DNA of 64,000 bases, taken from the NCBI GenBank assembly GCA_023439835.1, contig JAEXUW010000009.1, positions 124,001-188,000 on the forward strand, given 5' to 3'. Source of the stretch: Bacillota bacterium (GTDB lineage Bacteria > Bacillota > Clostridia > Oscillospirales > Ruminococcaceae). A program made the translations under genes and the position numbers. Shown here in pieces: positions 8,949 through 17,378 of the stretch. Within the stretch, counting starts at the first letter, position 1, and each line of letters opens with the position of its first letter. The notes below the pieces were generated by a model that was not told the DNA's origin, made no database searches, and saw only the letters and a list, made by a program, of their open reading frames with translations.

Positions 8949-8983
8949 AAATATTTATTTTGAAGTGTTAATTTTTTCATATC

Positions 8984-9052
8984 CCTGCCGATATTACTAT
9001 TAGAAGCTATGTAATCAAACATAATAAGCCAAAACGACAACCTTTCGGCAGG
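8984..9052 (+). promoter_or_regulatory. Structured leader that can mask the SD of the calcium-binding protein gene
   Basis: CCTGCCGA (8984-8991) is the exact complement of TCGGCAGG (9045-9052). The right arm covers half of the SD AGGAGG (9050-9055) of the next gene. An inner hairpin ATTAC/GTAAT (8993-8997/9011-9015) is also possible. It matches no riboswitch class I know. Translational control is an inference. Confidence 0.45.
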
Positions 9053-9062
9053 AGGTAATTAC

Positions 9063-10112
9063 ATGAAAATACAAAATTCTACTGTTACTCTTTCATCAGA
9101 AAGAAGCTATGCTAAAGAAACTGTAAAAACAGAAAGTCTTAATTTTTGGTCTGATAATGACAACGCATCATCTTCAAAGGAAGCATCCTATCTCAAGAAT
9201 GATAAGCTTGACCTGTCCCCTTTGTCCGCTTCTTGCGAAAAGAAAACGTGTGGTTGTGAAAAAAAGGACGACGGTATTATTGGAATTTCTGATTCTGATA
9301 AGCTGAAAATTGATTTGATTGAACGCTTCTGTGAAAGTGTTCTCGGAAAAAAGGTTAAATTTTCATTTGCTGAACAAATCAATATCAATGCCTCTGAAAT
9401 GAGCATTTCAATTGACGGTGGCTCATCTTCATCCGACGGCAGAGTCGGCTGGGGCTTTGTTTACAGCAAGCTCGAAAGCTTTTATGAATCAGAAGAAACC
9501 TCATTTAACGCTTCTGCTGAAATTACCACGCAGGACGGGCGTAAAATCAGCATTGATATGAGCGTCTTAATGTCAAGAAAATATCAGTCCCAAACCGCCA
9601 TTATCATAAGAGGTGGCGACGCATTAAAAGACCCTCTCGTTTTGAATTTCGGCACGGCTAATGCTGAAGCAACTCAAAAAAAATATAGCTTTGATATCGA
9701 CAGCGACGGTGTGGACGATTCAATTTCTTTCGTCGGAAAAGGAAGCGGCTTTCTTGCTCTTGACAAAAACGGCGACGGTATCATTAACAATGGCAATGAG
9801 CTTTTCGGCACTCAAAGTGGCGATGGCTTTGGCGATTTAGCATTTTATGATGATGACAAAAATGGCTGGATAGACGAAAACGACAGCATTTTTGACTCTC
9901 TCAGAGTGTGGACTAAGGATGATGAGGGCAACGATTATCTTTTTGCTCTCGCTGAAAAAGGAATTGGCGCTATCTATCTTGGAAATGCCAACACCGAATT
10001 TTCCTTGAACAATTACGATAATCAAACAAACGCAGTAATTAGAAAAACCGGCATTTTTCTTTTTGAGGACGCTAGAGCAGGTACTATTCAACATATCGAC
10101 CTTGTTGTGTGA
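9063..10112 (+). CDS. Calcium-binding repeat protein (VCBS/EF-hand-like), function unknown
   Basis: A 349-residue protein with no N-terminal signal peptide. It starts with a Ser/Thr-rich segment and a Cys-rich patch KKTCGCEKKDDG (about 59-70). The C-terminal half holds several Asp-rich calcium-binding loops: DIDSDGVDD (about 218), DKNGDGIINNGNELFG (about 240) and DDDKNGWIDENDSIF (about 265). The GNELFG and FDSLRVW signatures are shared with a widespread module in repeat-in-toxin and VCBS proteins. The lack of a secretion signal is odd for such a module, so it either acts inside the cell or is exported by a nonclassical route. SD AGGAGG lies within a possible RNA stem. Terminated at 10124-10172. 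Confidence 0.7.
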   Translation: MKIQNSTVTLSSERSYAKETVKTESLNFWSDNDNASSSKEASYLKNDKLDLSPLSASCEKKTCGCEKKDDGIIGISDSDKLKIDLIERFCESVLGKKVKFSFAEQININASEMSISIDGGSSSSDGRVGWGFVYSKLESFYESEETSFNASAEITTQDGRKISIDMSVLMSRKYQSQTAIIIRGGDALKDPLVLNFGTANAEATQKKYSFDIDSDGVDDSISFVGKGSGFLALDKNGDGIINNGNELFGTQSGDGFGDLAFYDDDKNGWIDENDSIFDSLRVWTKDDEGNDYLFALAEKGIGAIYLGNANTEFSLNNYDNQTNAVIRKTGIFLFEDARAGTIQHIDLVV

Positions 10113-10123
10113 TTACATAATTG

Positions 10124-10172
10124 AACCCCCTGTTTTGTAAGTTTAAGCTTGCAAAACAGGGGGTTTTCAATT
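10124..10172. terminator. Strong bidirectional terminator
   Basis: A long near-perfect stem centred on CCCCCTGTTTTG / CAAAACAGGGGG, with flanking A- and T-runs. It lies between the convergent calcium-binding protein gene and dnaE. Confidence 0.92.
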
Positions 10173-10173
10173 A

Positions 10174-13100
10174 TCACTTCAGTGCAACACAGCCGATTCC
10201 CAAAAGCTCGACAAGGCCTTTAACAAGCTCATTTGAAAGCGAAATACCCTCAAATCCCTTTATCGCAGTAACCTTCTTGATGTCCTCAAAATAAAACAAC
10301 ATGGGCATTTCGCCTTTGTTTTTTTCAGCCATTGCCTTAGCCATTTCAATTTTTTCAGCTTCGCTGCTCTTCATTCTGATATAAAGCTTTCTGGCTTTAC
10401 AGTCACTTAAAAAATCAGTGGCGGTTTTTATCTCATCTACAAGAATTTTTGCGTCCTCCTCATCTTTGACTGAGATGCTTCCCCTGACAAAAAGCACGCC
10501 TCCGTCAGTGAGAAGCCCTTTTGCTACCTCATAGGTTTTCGGAAAGACCACTCCTTCAATTGAGCCAGTCATGTCCTCAAGCGAAACAAAACACATCTGT
10601 GCGTTAGAGCGTGTAGTAAACAGCTTTTTGCCGGTAAGCATACAAAGGATACTTATCTTATCTTTATCCTTAAAGCCGGCTAGCTCTTCTCTTGCGCTTT
10701 CAATAATCTGTGCGGCTGTGTTTGCCTTTGCCGCCTGTGCAATATACAAATAATCCCCGATAGGATGCCCTGAAATATATATTCCACAAGAGTTTTTTTC
10801 CATTTCAAGAAGCTCAGGCATATTGTATTCTTTCTCAAAAGGTATGGACATTTCAGCAAAACCAGACTCGTCGGCATTCCCAAAAAGGTCAAGCTGTCCC
10901 TGAACATTAATTCGGCTCTGTTCAGATACAGCCTCCCATATTCTTTCGTAGTTGTGAAGCATTTGCTTTCTGTTTGAAGAAAAGCCGTCGAACGCGCCAC
11001 ACATAATAAGTGCCTCGACAGCACGGCTGTTAAGCTCCTTCCCGTGCATTCTTGTCAGAAAATCCTGAAGGCTTTTAAACGCGCCATTTTCGCTTCTCTC
11101 AGTAATAATATTCCTAATTACTCCCCTGCCCATATTTTTTATAGCAAGAAGAGCAAAGCGAATGCCCTTATCGGTTGCTGTAAATCCCTCAAAGCTTTCA
11201 TTGACATCAGGGTTTAATAGCTTAACTCCCCCTGATTCAAGCTCGGCGGAATACTCGATAATTTTGCCGGTGCTGTCCATAACGCTTGTCATGAGAGCAG
11301 CCATGTATTCTTTATAAAAATGACACTTTAAATATGCCGTTTGATATGAAAGAGTAGCATAAGCCGCAGCATGCGATTTATTAAAAGCATAGGATGCGAA
11401 GTTAACCATCTCATCGAAAATTTCGTTAGCAATCTTCTCCGAAACTCCGTTTGCTATACAGCCGATGCAGTTTATACTTCCGTCGGAATTTTTTTCGCCG
11501 AAAATAAAGCTGTGGCGTTCTTTTGCCATAACGTCGGCTTTCTTTTTTGACATTGCACGCCTTACTATATCAGCTCTTCCATACGAATAACCGGCAAGCC
11601 TTCTGCAAATCTGCATTACCTGCTCCTGATAAACAATGCAGCCATAGGTAACCTCTAAAATCTCCTTCAAAAGCGGATGCTTATAAGTGATTTTTTCAGG
11701 GTGATGACGGTTTTCTATATATTTTGGAATTGAATCCATAGGCCCCGGACGATAAAGAGAAATGACGGCAATAAGGTCCTCAAGCGACTGCGGAATAAGC
11801 CGCATAATTGTTGCTTTCATGCCTGCGCTTTCAAACTGAAAAACGCCCTGTGTCAAGCCCTTTGTGAGCATTTCAAATACAGGCGTATCATCAAGCGGTA
11901 TGCTTTTTATATCAAACTCGTGAAGCTTTTTTCTGACGCTTCTGACACAGTCACGAATTACAGTTAGGTTTCGAAGTCCCAAAAAATCCATTTTGAGAAG
12001 CCCCAGTCTTTCAAGCACCGTCATAGTGTACTGGGTGACTATCGACTCATCATTTTTTTGAAGCGGAACATATTCACTGACAGGCATTTTTGTGATGACC
12101 ACTCCCGCTGCGTGCGTTGACGCATGACGGGGCATACCTTCAATTTTTCGTGCCATCTCAATCAGCTCACGAACTGTGGTGTCACTTTCATACATGCTTT
12201 TCAAATCTGTGTTGCGAGCGAGTGCTTTGTCGATTGTAATACTAATCTCCTGCGGTATTTGTTTTGCGACCATATCAGCGGTCTGATAGGGAAGCCCCAT
12301 AGCCCTCGCCGCATCACGAACAGAGCCTCTCGCCGCCATTGTTCCGAAGGTTATTATCTGCGCAACATGGTCGCTTCCGTAACGGTTCACGACATAGTCA
12401 ATAACACGCTGACGCCCCTCAATGCAAAAGTCAATGTCAAAATCGGGCATACTGATTCTTTCGGGATTTAAAAACCGCTCAAAAAGAAGATTGTATTTTA
12501 ACGGGTCAATTCCTGTAATTCCGATGATATATGCACACAGACTTCCAGCACCAGAGCCTCTTCCCGGCCCGACTGGAATGTCATTTTCCTTTGCATAACG
12601 AACGAAATCCCAAACTATGAGAAAATAATCCACATACCCCATCTGCTCAATAATTTCAATCTCAAAGTTCATTCTATCCGTTGCGGTTTTGGGCGGATTT
12701 TCACCGTAGCACCTTTTCAGACCCTCCTCACAAAGACGTCTGAAGTATTCTCTGTTATTTAAAACCCCCTCAAGAATAAATTGAGGAAGCTTAATATTTC
12801 CAAACTCAAATTCAATATTACAACGCTTCGCGATTTTTGCGGTGTTTGTCACAGCATCGGGAACAGCCTTGAAAAGCTCTAGCATTTCCTCAGTTGATTT
12901 AAGATAGAATTCGTCCGAACCAAAATCCATCGCATCAGGGTCATTAATAAATGTGTTTGTGGAAATGCACATTAAAACCTTCTGCATTTTTGCATCGCTT
13001 TTTTCAAGATAATGCACGTCGTTCGTGGCGACAAGCGGTATGCCAGTTTCTCTTGACAGCCTATACTGCAAAGGCAGAATAGCCAGCTGTTCCTTTAGCC

Positions 13101-13641
13101 CATGATTTTGAACCTCTATATAAAAATTATCCTCACCGAAAATATCTTTATATAAAAGTGCGGCTTCCTTTGCGCCGTCATAATCATTTGCGCTCAGCTT
13201 TCTGGCAACCTCACCCGCCATACAAGCCGATAATGCAATAAGCCCACCTGAATACTTTTTCAAAACCTCAATATCAACTCGCGGACGATTATAGAATCCA
13301 TCGCAATAGCCAATGGAAACAAGCTTGATTAGATTTTGATAGCCCTCGTTATTTTCACATAAAAGAACAAAATGATACGGACTGCTGTCAAGCTTATGAA
13401 CCTTATCAAATCGGCTTCTCGGTGCAACATAAACCTCACAGCCGATTATCGGCTTAATCCCCTGCTCCAAACACGCGTTATAAAACTCAATAGTAGCATA
13501 CATATTGCCGTGGTCGGTAACGGCGACAGCGGTCTGACCATGCTCCTTTACCTTAGACACAAGCTGTTTTATTCGGCAAGCGCCGTCAAGAAGGCTATAT
13601 TCACTGTGAAGGTGAAGATGAACAAAGCTGTTTCCTTCCAT
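10174..13641 (-). CDS. dnaE: DNA polymerase III alpha subunit
   Basis: A 1155-residue replicative polymerase of the DnaE type (C family). An N-terminal PHP domain (HLHLHSEYSLLDG at about 8-20, TDHGN) precedes the polymerase core, which has the nucleotide-binding GPGRGSGAGSL and the catalytic aspartates in PDFDIDF (about 395). Helix-hairpin-helix and OB-fold regions follow. Low-GC Gram-positives normally also carry PolC; DnaE then extends primers or assists on the lagging strand. The length is that of full DnaE. SD AAGGGGG just upstream. It is the last gene of the hprK-whiA cluster, 78 bp after whiA. Confidence 0.96.
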   Translation of the reverse strand: MEGNSFVHLHLHSEYSLLDGACRIKQLVSKVKEHGQTAVAVTDHGNMYATIEFYNACLEQGIKPIIGCEVYVAPRSRFDKVHKLDSSPYHFVLLCENNEGYQNLIKLVSIGYCDGFYNRPRVDIEVLKKYSGGLIALSACMAGEVARKLSANDYDGAKEAALLYKDIFGEDNFYIEVQNHGLKEQLAILPLQYRLSRETGIPLVATNDVHYLEKSDAKMQKVLMCISTNTFINDPDAMDFGSDEFYLKSTEEMLELFKAVPDAVTNTAKIAKRCNIEFEFGNIKLPQFILEGVLNNREYFRRLCEEGLKRCYGENPPKTATDRMNFEIEIIEQMGYVDYFLIVWDFVRYAKENDIPVGPGRGSGAGSLCAYIIGITGIDPLKYNLLFERFLNPERISMPDFDIDFCIEGRQRVIDYVVNRYGSDHVAQIITFGTMAARGSVRDAARAMGLPYQTADMVAKQIPQEISITIDKALARNTDLKSMYESDTTVRELIEMARKIEGMPRHASTHAAGVVITKMPVSEYVPLQKNDESIVTQYTMTVLERLGLLKMDFLGLRNLTVIRDCVRSVRKKLHEFDIKSIPLDDTPVFEMLTKGLTQGVFQFESAGMKATIMRLIPQSLEDLIAVISLYRPGPMDSIPKYIENRHHPEKITYKHPLLKEILEVTYGCIVYQEQVMQICRRLAGYSYGRADIVRRAMSKKKADVMAKERHSFIFGEKNSDGSINCIGCIANGVSEKIANEIFDEMVNFASYAFNKSHAAAYATLSYQTAYLKCHFYKEYMAALMTSVMDSTGKIIEYSAELESGGVKLLNPDVNESFEGFTATDKGIRFALLAIKNMGRGVIRNIITERSENGAFKSLQDFLTRMHGKELNSRAVEALIMCGAFDGFSSNRKQMLHNYERIWEAVSEQSRINVQGQLDLFGNADESGFAEMSIPFEKEYNMPELLEMEKNSCGIYISGHPIGDYLYIAQAAKANTAAQIIESAREELAGFKDKDKISILCMLTGKKLFTTRSNAQMCFVSLEDMTGSIEGVVFPKTYEVAKGLLTDGGVLFVRGSISVKDEEDAKILVDEIKTATDFLSDCKARKLYIRMKSSEAEKIEMAKAMAEKNKGEMPMLFYFEDIKKVTAIKGFEGISLSNELVKGLVELLGIGCVALK

Positions 13642-13719
13642 AATGCGGTAGCCCCCTTTTTATTTTTATACAAAAGAAAATATCAATCAGCAAAGATGAA
13701 AAAATAATCAATATCATGC

Positions 13720-14631
13720 TCAATGCTTTTCACCAAACGCAAGCGTCAAAATTCTGTTCATTCTATGATTTGCACCAGAACGACTTATAGGCTCTGAAAG
13801 GCTTGCCCCAAGCTCCTTCAAGCTCCAGTCCGGATTCTCACGCCTTAGCTGTGCTATTTCAATCAAATCGTCGGGGAGAGAGTCAAGCCCGCTGTTTTTT
13901 TCGATTTTTTCAATAGCCTCTATTTGCTTTTCAGAGGCTTTAATGGTCTTTTCAATGTTGGCGCTATCACAATTAACGGCACGGTTAATTTTATTTCTAA
14001 CATTTTTTAAAATTTTGACGTTCATTATTTCAAGCGAACTTTTAGGCGCACCCATAAAAGTCAAGGCATCCTCAATATTTTCGCTTTCTTTTAAATAAAC
14101 AACATAGGACTTTTTTCGCTCAGTCTGCTTTGCGGTTATGCCAAGTTCAAGAAAAACCTCGCCAAGTGTGTTGCACAGCATAAGGTCGGGAATTACAAAC
14201 TCAAGGTGATATTCCTTTAAAGGATCGCTTACACTCCCGCAGGAAAGAAAGGCACCAGCGGTAAAAGCCCCGAAGTGCTTTTTTTTGACGACTGATTTAA
14301 GCGGAAAGTATCCGTTATTACTATGAGGGTTAAGCTTGAAATAATCAATAACCGCTTCACGATCTTGAGCCTTATCAATCGAAATAAGATAAAGCGGTGA
14401 ACGCTTATTACGACTGACGGTTTGAATTGTCACTGCGTCAGTGTCTTTTAGAACTTGTCCTAAAAGAAGAGAAAAACACTCAGCCGCCTTGTCGTTTTCT
14501 GTCTGAAGAAGAATTTGTTCACAAGAAAAGCTCTTAGAATACATGAGCATTCCTAAAAGCATTGCCTCATATTCAGATTTCCCGGAGTTCGACTGGATTA
14601 TTTCTTCTTTTACAGTATATGAAAATGACAT
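13720..14631 (-). CDS. whiA: DNA-binding protein WhiA
   Basis: A 303-residue protein with the WhiA layout. The N-terminal part is a degenerate LAGLIDADG homing-endonuclease-like fold (GAFLSCGSVSDP, HLEFVI), and the C-terminal part is a helix-turn-helix (LRRENPDWSLKELGASLSEPISRSGANHR). WhiA is needed for sporulation in Streptomyces and affects cell division in Bacillus. The rapZ-whiA order is conserved in Gram-positives and is seen here, with whiA starting 19 bp after the rapZ stop. The ATG at 14631 is the only start that keeps the MSFSYTVKEEI N-terminus typical of the family. Confidence 0.95.
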   Translation of the reverse strand: MSFSYTVKEEIIQSNSGKSEYEAMLLGMLMYSKSFSCEQILLQTENDKAAECFSLLLGQVLKDTDAVTIQTVSRNKRSPLYLISIDKAQDREAVIDYFKLNPHSNNGYFPLKSVVKKKHFGAFTAGAFLSCGSVSDPLKEYHLEFVIPDLMLCNTLGEVFLELGITAKQTERKKSYVVYLKESENIEDALTFMGAPKSSLEIMNVKILKNVRNKINRAVNCDSANIEKTIKASEKQIEAIEKIEKNSGLDSLPDDLIEIAQLRRENPDWSLKELGASLSEPISRSGANHRMNRILTLAFGEKH

Positions 14632-14650
14632 ATAATCACCTGTTTAGTTT

Positions 14651-15520
14651 CTATCGTTTAACATCCAAATTAATATCTCTGTGAGAAATTCTTGCTTTAA
14701 TTGCTTTGTTGCTTAAAAAGCCAGCAATTTTTTGAGCAAATGTCACTGAACGATGCTTTCCGCCGGTACAGCCAAAGGCAATAACAAGCTGACTTTTCCC
14801 CTCTGAAATATAAAGCGGAATAAGAAAGTCAATTAAATCCTCAAGCTTCTTTAAAAGTGCCTTTGACTGATCAAAGCTCATAACATAATCGCTGACTTCA
14901 CTCTCAAGCCCTGTTTTATGCTTTAGCTCAGGGATATAAAACGGATTTGGAAGACAGCGAACGTCAAAAACAAGGTCAGCTTCGGTGTTTGCGCCATACT
15001 TAAAACCAAAGGACATCAGCGTTATCTGCATAAAATCAGTTGCATTTTCAAGAAAAATGCTGTTGACACGCTCTTTAAGCAAAGCAGTCGATAGATTTGA
15101 TGTGTCAATATAATAATCAGCCATCTCCTTTAGAGAAAGCAAGGTTTGACGTTCAATTTTTATAGCCCTGTGAAGACTACCGTGGACAGTTTCATCCAAA
15201 GGATGCTTTCTTCGTGTTTCCTTATATCTTTTAATAATTACTTCGTCATCTGAATCAAGGAAAAGAATTTTAACCTTTAAGCCCTGCTTTTGCATATCAA
15301 TGATAGTATCCTTGAGCTTTAGAAAAAGCGAGCCGCCTCTGATGTCGGTTACAATAGCAACATGCTCTATTTTTCCGTCGGAGCGTGCGCAGATTTCTGT
15401 AAATTTCGGTATAAGCTCAGGTGGCATGTTGTCAACACAGTAAAACCCTATATCCTCAAGGACATTGACGACACTTGATTTCCCAGAACCTGACATGCCT
15501 GTGACAATTGTAAAATCCAT
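14651..15520 (-). CDS. rapZ: RapZ/YvcJ nucleotide-binding protein (RNase adapter family)
   Basis: A 289-residue P-loop protein. Walker A is GMSGSGKS (residues 8-15), followed by the family signature FYCVDNMPPELIPKF. The C-terminal domain has the conserved GCTGGKHRSV. In E. coli RapZ guides RNase E to the GlmZ sRNA and senses glucosamine-6-phosphate. In Bacillus the homologue YvcJ affects competence, and its RNA partner is unclear. The start ATG overlaps the murB stop by one base and whiA follows, so this is the classic murB-rapZ-whiA coupling. Confidence 0.95.
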   Translation of the reverse strand: MDFTIVTGMSGSGKSSVVNVLEDIGFYCVDNMPPELIPKFTEICARSDGKIEHVAIVTDIRGGSLFLKLKDTIIDMQKQGLKVKILFLDSDDEVIIKRYKETRRKHPLDETVHGSLHRAIKIERQTLLSLKEMADYYIDTSNLSTALLKERVNSIFLENATDFMQITLMSFGFKYGANTEADLVFDVRCLPNPFYIPELKHKTGLESEVSDYVMSFDQSKALLKKLEDLIDFLIPLYISEGKSQLVIAFGCTGGKHRSVTFAQKIAGFLSNKAIKARISHRDINLDVKR

Positions 15521-16461
15521 TATGCCTCCTTACCGCTTTCAGACGAGATGATTTCAACCTCGCACTCAAGACTGTATCCGGTTTGCTCATGAACGATTTC
15601 TTTTACCTTGTTAATCAAGCTTATTACATCGCAATAGCTTGCATTGTTTTTATTTATGACAAAGCCGCTATGCTTTGTGCTGACCTCTGCTCCCCCGACT
15701 GAAAGCCCCTTCAGCCCGCACTGTTCAATAAGAAGTGATGCAAATGTACCGTCAGGGCGCTTAAACGTACTCCCCGCGCTGGGGAATTCAAGCGGCTGTT
15801 TATCTTTTCTTCTTTTCATAAGCTCATCCATTCTTGCACGGATAACAGCAGGCTCACCCTTCTCAAGCTTGAACACTGCTTTTGTGATAACATATTCACC
15901 GCTTTGAAAAATACTGTGGCGATAGCTTAAATCAAGCTCATCCTTTTCAAATATACCAATGCCACCGTCTTTTTTTACATACTCGGCATTGACTATTACA
16001 TCCTGTACTTCACCACCATAAGCTCCAGCATTCATATAAACAGCACCGCCGACGGTGCCCGGTATTCCCCACGAAAACTCAAACCCTGACAGACCGTTTT
16101 TATATGCAAAATATGCCACCTTTGACAAGGGTGCACCTGCTTCGCACTCAATTGTTGTTTCGTTGAGAAGCGAAACGCTTGAAAAATCCTTCCCCATCAG
16201 AAAAACTATGCCGTCGTATCCGTTGTCGTCAATAAGAAGGTTTGAACCTTTTCCAATCACTATATAGGGCACACCGATGTTTTCACACATCAAAACAAGC
16301 TCAGCCACACTTGAAGCTGAGTTGATTGATACAAGGCAGCGGCACCTCCCCCCGACCTTAAAAGAAACGTGCTCTTTGAGCATTTCCCCTTCAAGACAGC
16401 GACAGCCAAGTGCCTTAGCTTTGTTTATTACTTCGCAGCAATTCTGATTTTGCTCCAGCAT
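15520..16461 (-). CDS. murB: UDP-N-acetylenolpyruvoylglucosamine reductase
   Basis: A 313-residue FAD enzyme that reduces UDP-GlcNAc-enolpyruvate to UDP-MurNAc in peptidoglycan synthesis. The FAD-binding signatures are SFKVGGRC near the N-terminus and GIPGTVGGAVYMNAGAYGGEV in the middle. The C-terminal FPSAGSTFKRP carries the catalytic serine of type IIb MurB. The frame is open further upstream through a palindromic element, but the ATG at 16461 has a good SD (AAAGGAG, 6-nt spacing) and gives the normal family length, so I reject the longer start at 16623. It is coupled to rapZ by a one-base overlap. Confidence 0.95.
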   Translation of the reverse strand: MLEQNQNCCEVINKAKALGCRCLEGEMLKEHVSFKVGGRCRCLVSINSASSVAELVLMCENIGVPYIVIGKGSNLLIDDNGYDGIVFLMGKDFSSVSLLNETTIECEAGAPLSKVAYFAYKNGLSGFEFSWGIPGTVGGAVYMNAGAYGGEVQDVIVNAEYVKKDGGIGIFEKDELDLSYRHSIFQSGEYVITKAVFKLEKGEPAVIRARMDELMKRRKDKQPLEFPSAGSTFKRPDGTFASLLIEQCGLKGLSVGGAEVSTKHSGFVINKNNASYCDVISLINKVKEIVHEQTGYSLECEVEIISSESGKEA

Positions 16462-16531
16462 AACATGCTCCTTTATGAAAAATTCGTCTGTAATAATATT
16501 TACGCCAAAAATGCAGTCGCTATTACAAAAC

Positions 16532-16632
16532 GTCTGCCGTATCCGGCGGTTTTTCCGCCGGATACGGACAGGGCGGCTTTTAAAGCCGCCCTGTCCGTGT
16601 GGGAGTGCCTGCGGCATTCCCACACGGCAGAC
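16532..16632. repeat. Compound palindromic intergenic element (three hairpins inside an outer repeat)
   Basis: The outer arms GTCTGCCG (16532-16539) and CGGCAGAC (16625-16632) enclose three adjacent inverted repeats: CCGTATCCGGCGG/CCGCCGGATACGG (16537-16567), GGACAGGGCGGCTTT/AAAGCCGCCCTGTCC (16566-16596), and CCGTGTGGGA/TCCCACACGG (16595-16627, with further inner pairing). It is clearly more GC-rich than its surroundings. It lies between the PHP gene stop and the murB start. It looks like a REP/MITE-type element; I find no second copy in the window. Confidence 0.7.
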
Positions 16633-16637
16633 CAGTA

Positions 16638-17360
16638 CTACATCAAAGCACCGGAGTGCTTATTTAAAATACGTTCTTTGATTTGCTCCCATTCCAGATT
16701 CAAAATAAGCTTATTTGGAAAGCCAACCACTTCGATAAGCTCAAAGCAAACAGGTGTATCACCAATCTGTTCGCAATAATGCGCATCGGTGTCAACAACA
16801 ACAGGTATCTCAAGGCTCTTGCAAAGCTCAAGCATTCGCTTTGTATTCTCGGCAGCACCTTTTCGTACCCTGATAGAACTTTCATTGATTTCTATAATTT
16901 TATCATATTCCTTGACGGCTCTTAATCCCTTTTCATAGTCCCACTGGAATTCATTTGTCGTCGGATGACCAAAAACATCAATATAAGTATTCTCACAAGC
17001 CTTAATATAAGCATGAGTGTTTTCCTCAACGCTTCCCGGGGGGCAACAAGGTCCGTGAAGTGAAGCAACCACCCATTCAAGCCTTTTTAAAAGCCCCTCA
17101 TAAATATCAACATTTCCATCATAGTCAATTATGTTTACTTCGGCACCTTTGATAATTATAACATCATCAATCTTTCTGGGAAGAATACCAAGGTTTTCAA
17201 AATGCCAAATATGCGGTGCATCATCCATTAGCGGGGCGTGGTCTGTCATAGCTATTGCCTTAATACCTTTTTTTGCCGCCGCCCTTGCATTTTCCGCTAT
17301 TGTTGAATATGCATGTGTTGAAGCTATCGTGTGTGTATGCAAATCCGCCTGAATTTTCAA
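16638..17360 (-). CDS. PHP-domain phosphatase, YcdX-like
   Basis: A 240-residue metal-dependent phosphoesterase of the PHP family. The metal ligands are visible in DLHTHTIASTHAYST (7-21), MTDHAP (39-44), GAEVNI, SLHGP, FGHPTT and DTDAHY (about 195). The arrangement resembles E. coli YcdX and histidinol-phosphatase-like enzymes. The physiological substrate is unknown. A gene of this family is a regular member of the hprK-murB-rapZ cluster in Clostridia, as here. It starts 18 bp after hprK and its stop is next to the palindromic element before murB. Confidence 0.88.
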   Translation of the reverse strand: MKIQADLHTHTIASTHAYSTIAENARAAAKKGIKAIAMTDHAPLMDDAPHIWHFENLGILPRKIDDVIIIKGAEVNIIDYDGNVDIYEGLLKRLEWVVASLHGPCCPPGSVEENTHAYIKACENTYIDVFGHPTTNEFQWDYEKGLRAVKEYDKIIEINESSIRVRKGAAENTKRMLELCKSLEIPVVVDTDAHYCEQIGDTPVCFELIEVVGFPNKLILNLEWEQIKERILNKHSGALM

Positions 17361-17378
17361 ATAATCATCTCCGAAAAA

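Noticed and set aside
8981..9055. Cyclic-di-GMP riboswitch before the calcium-binding protein gene
   Set aside because: The conserved class I core and class II features I know are absent; only the SD-masking helix is supported.
16462..16623. N-terminal extension of murB through the palindromic element
   Set aside because: No SD at 16623, the added residues are translated palindrome, and the ATG at 16461 has a proper SD and gives normal length.
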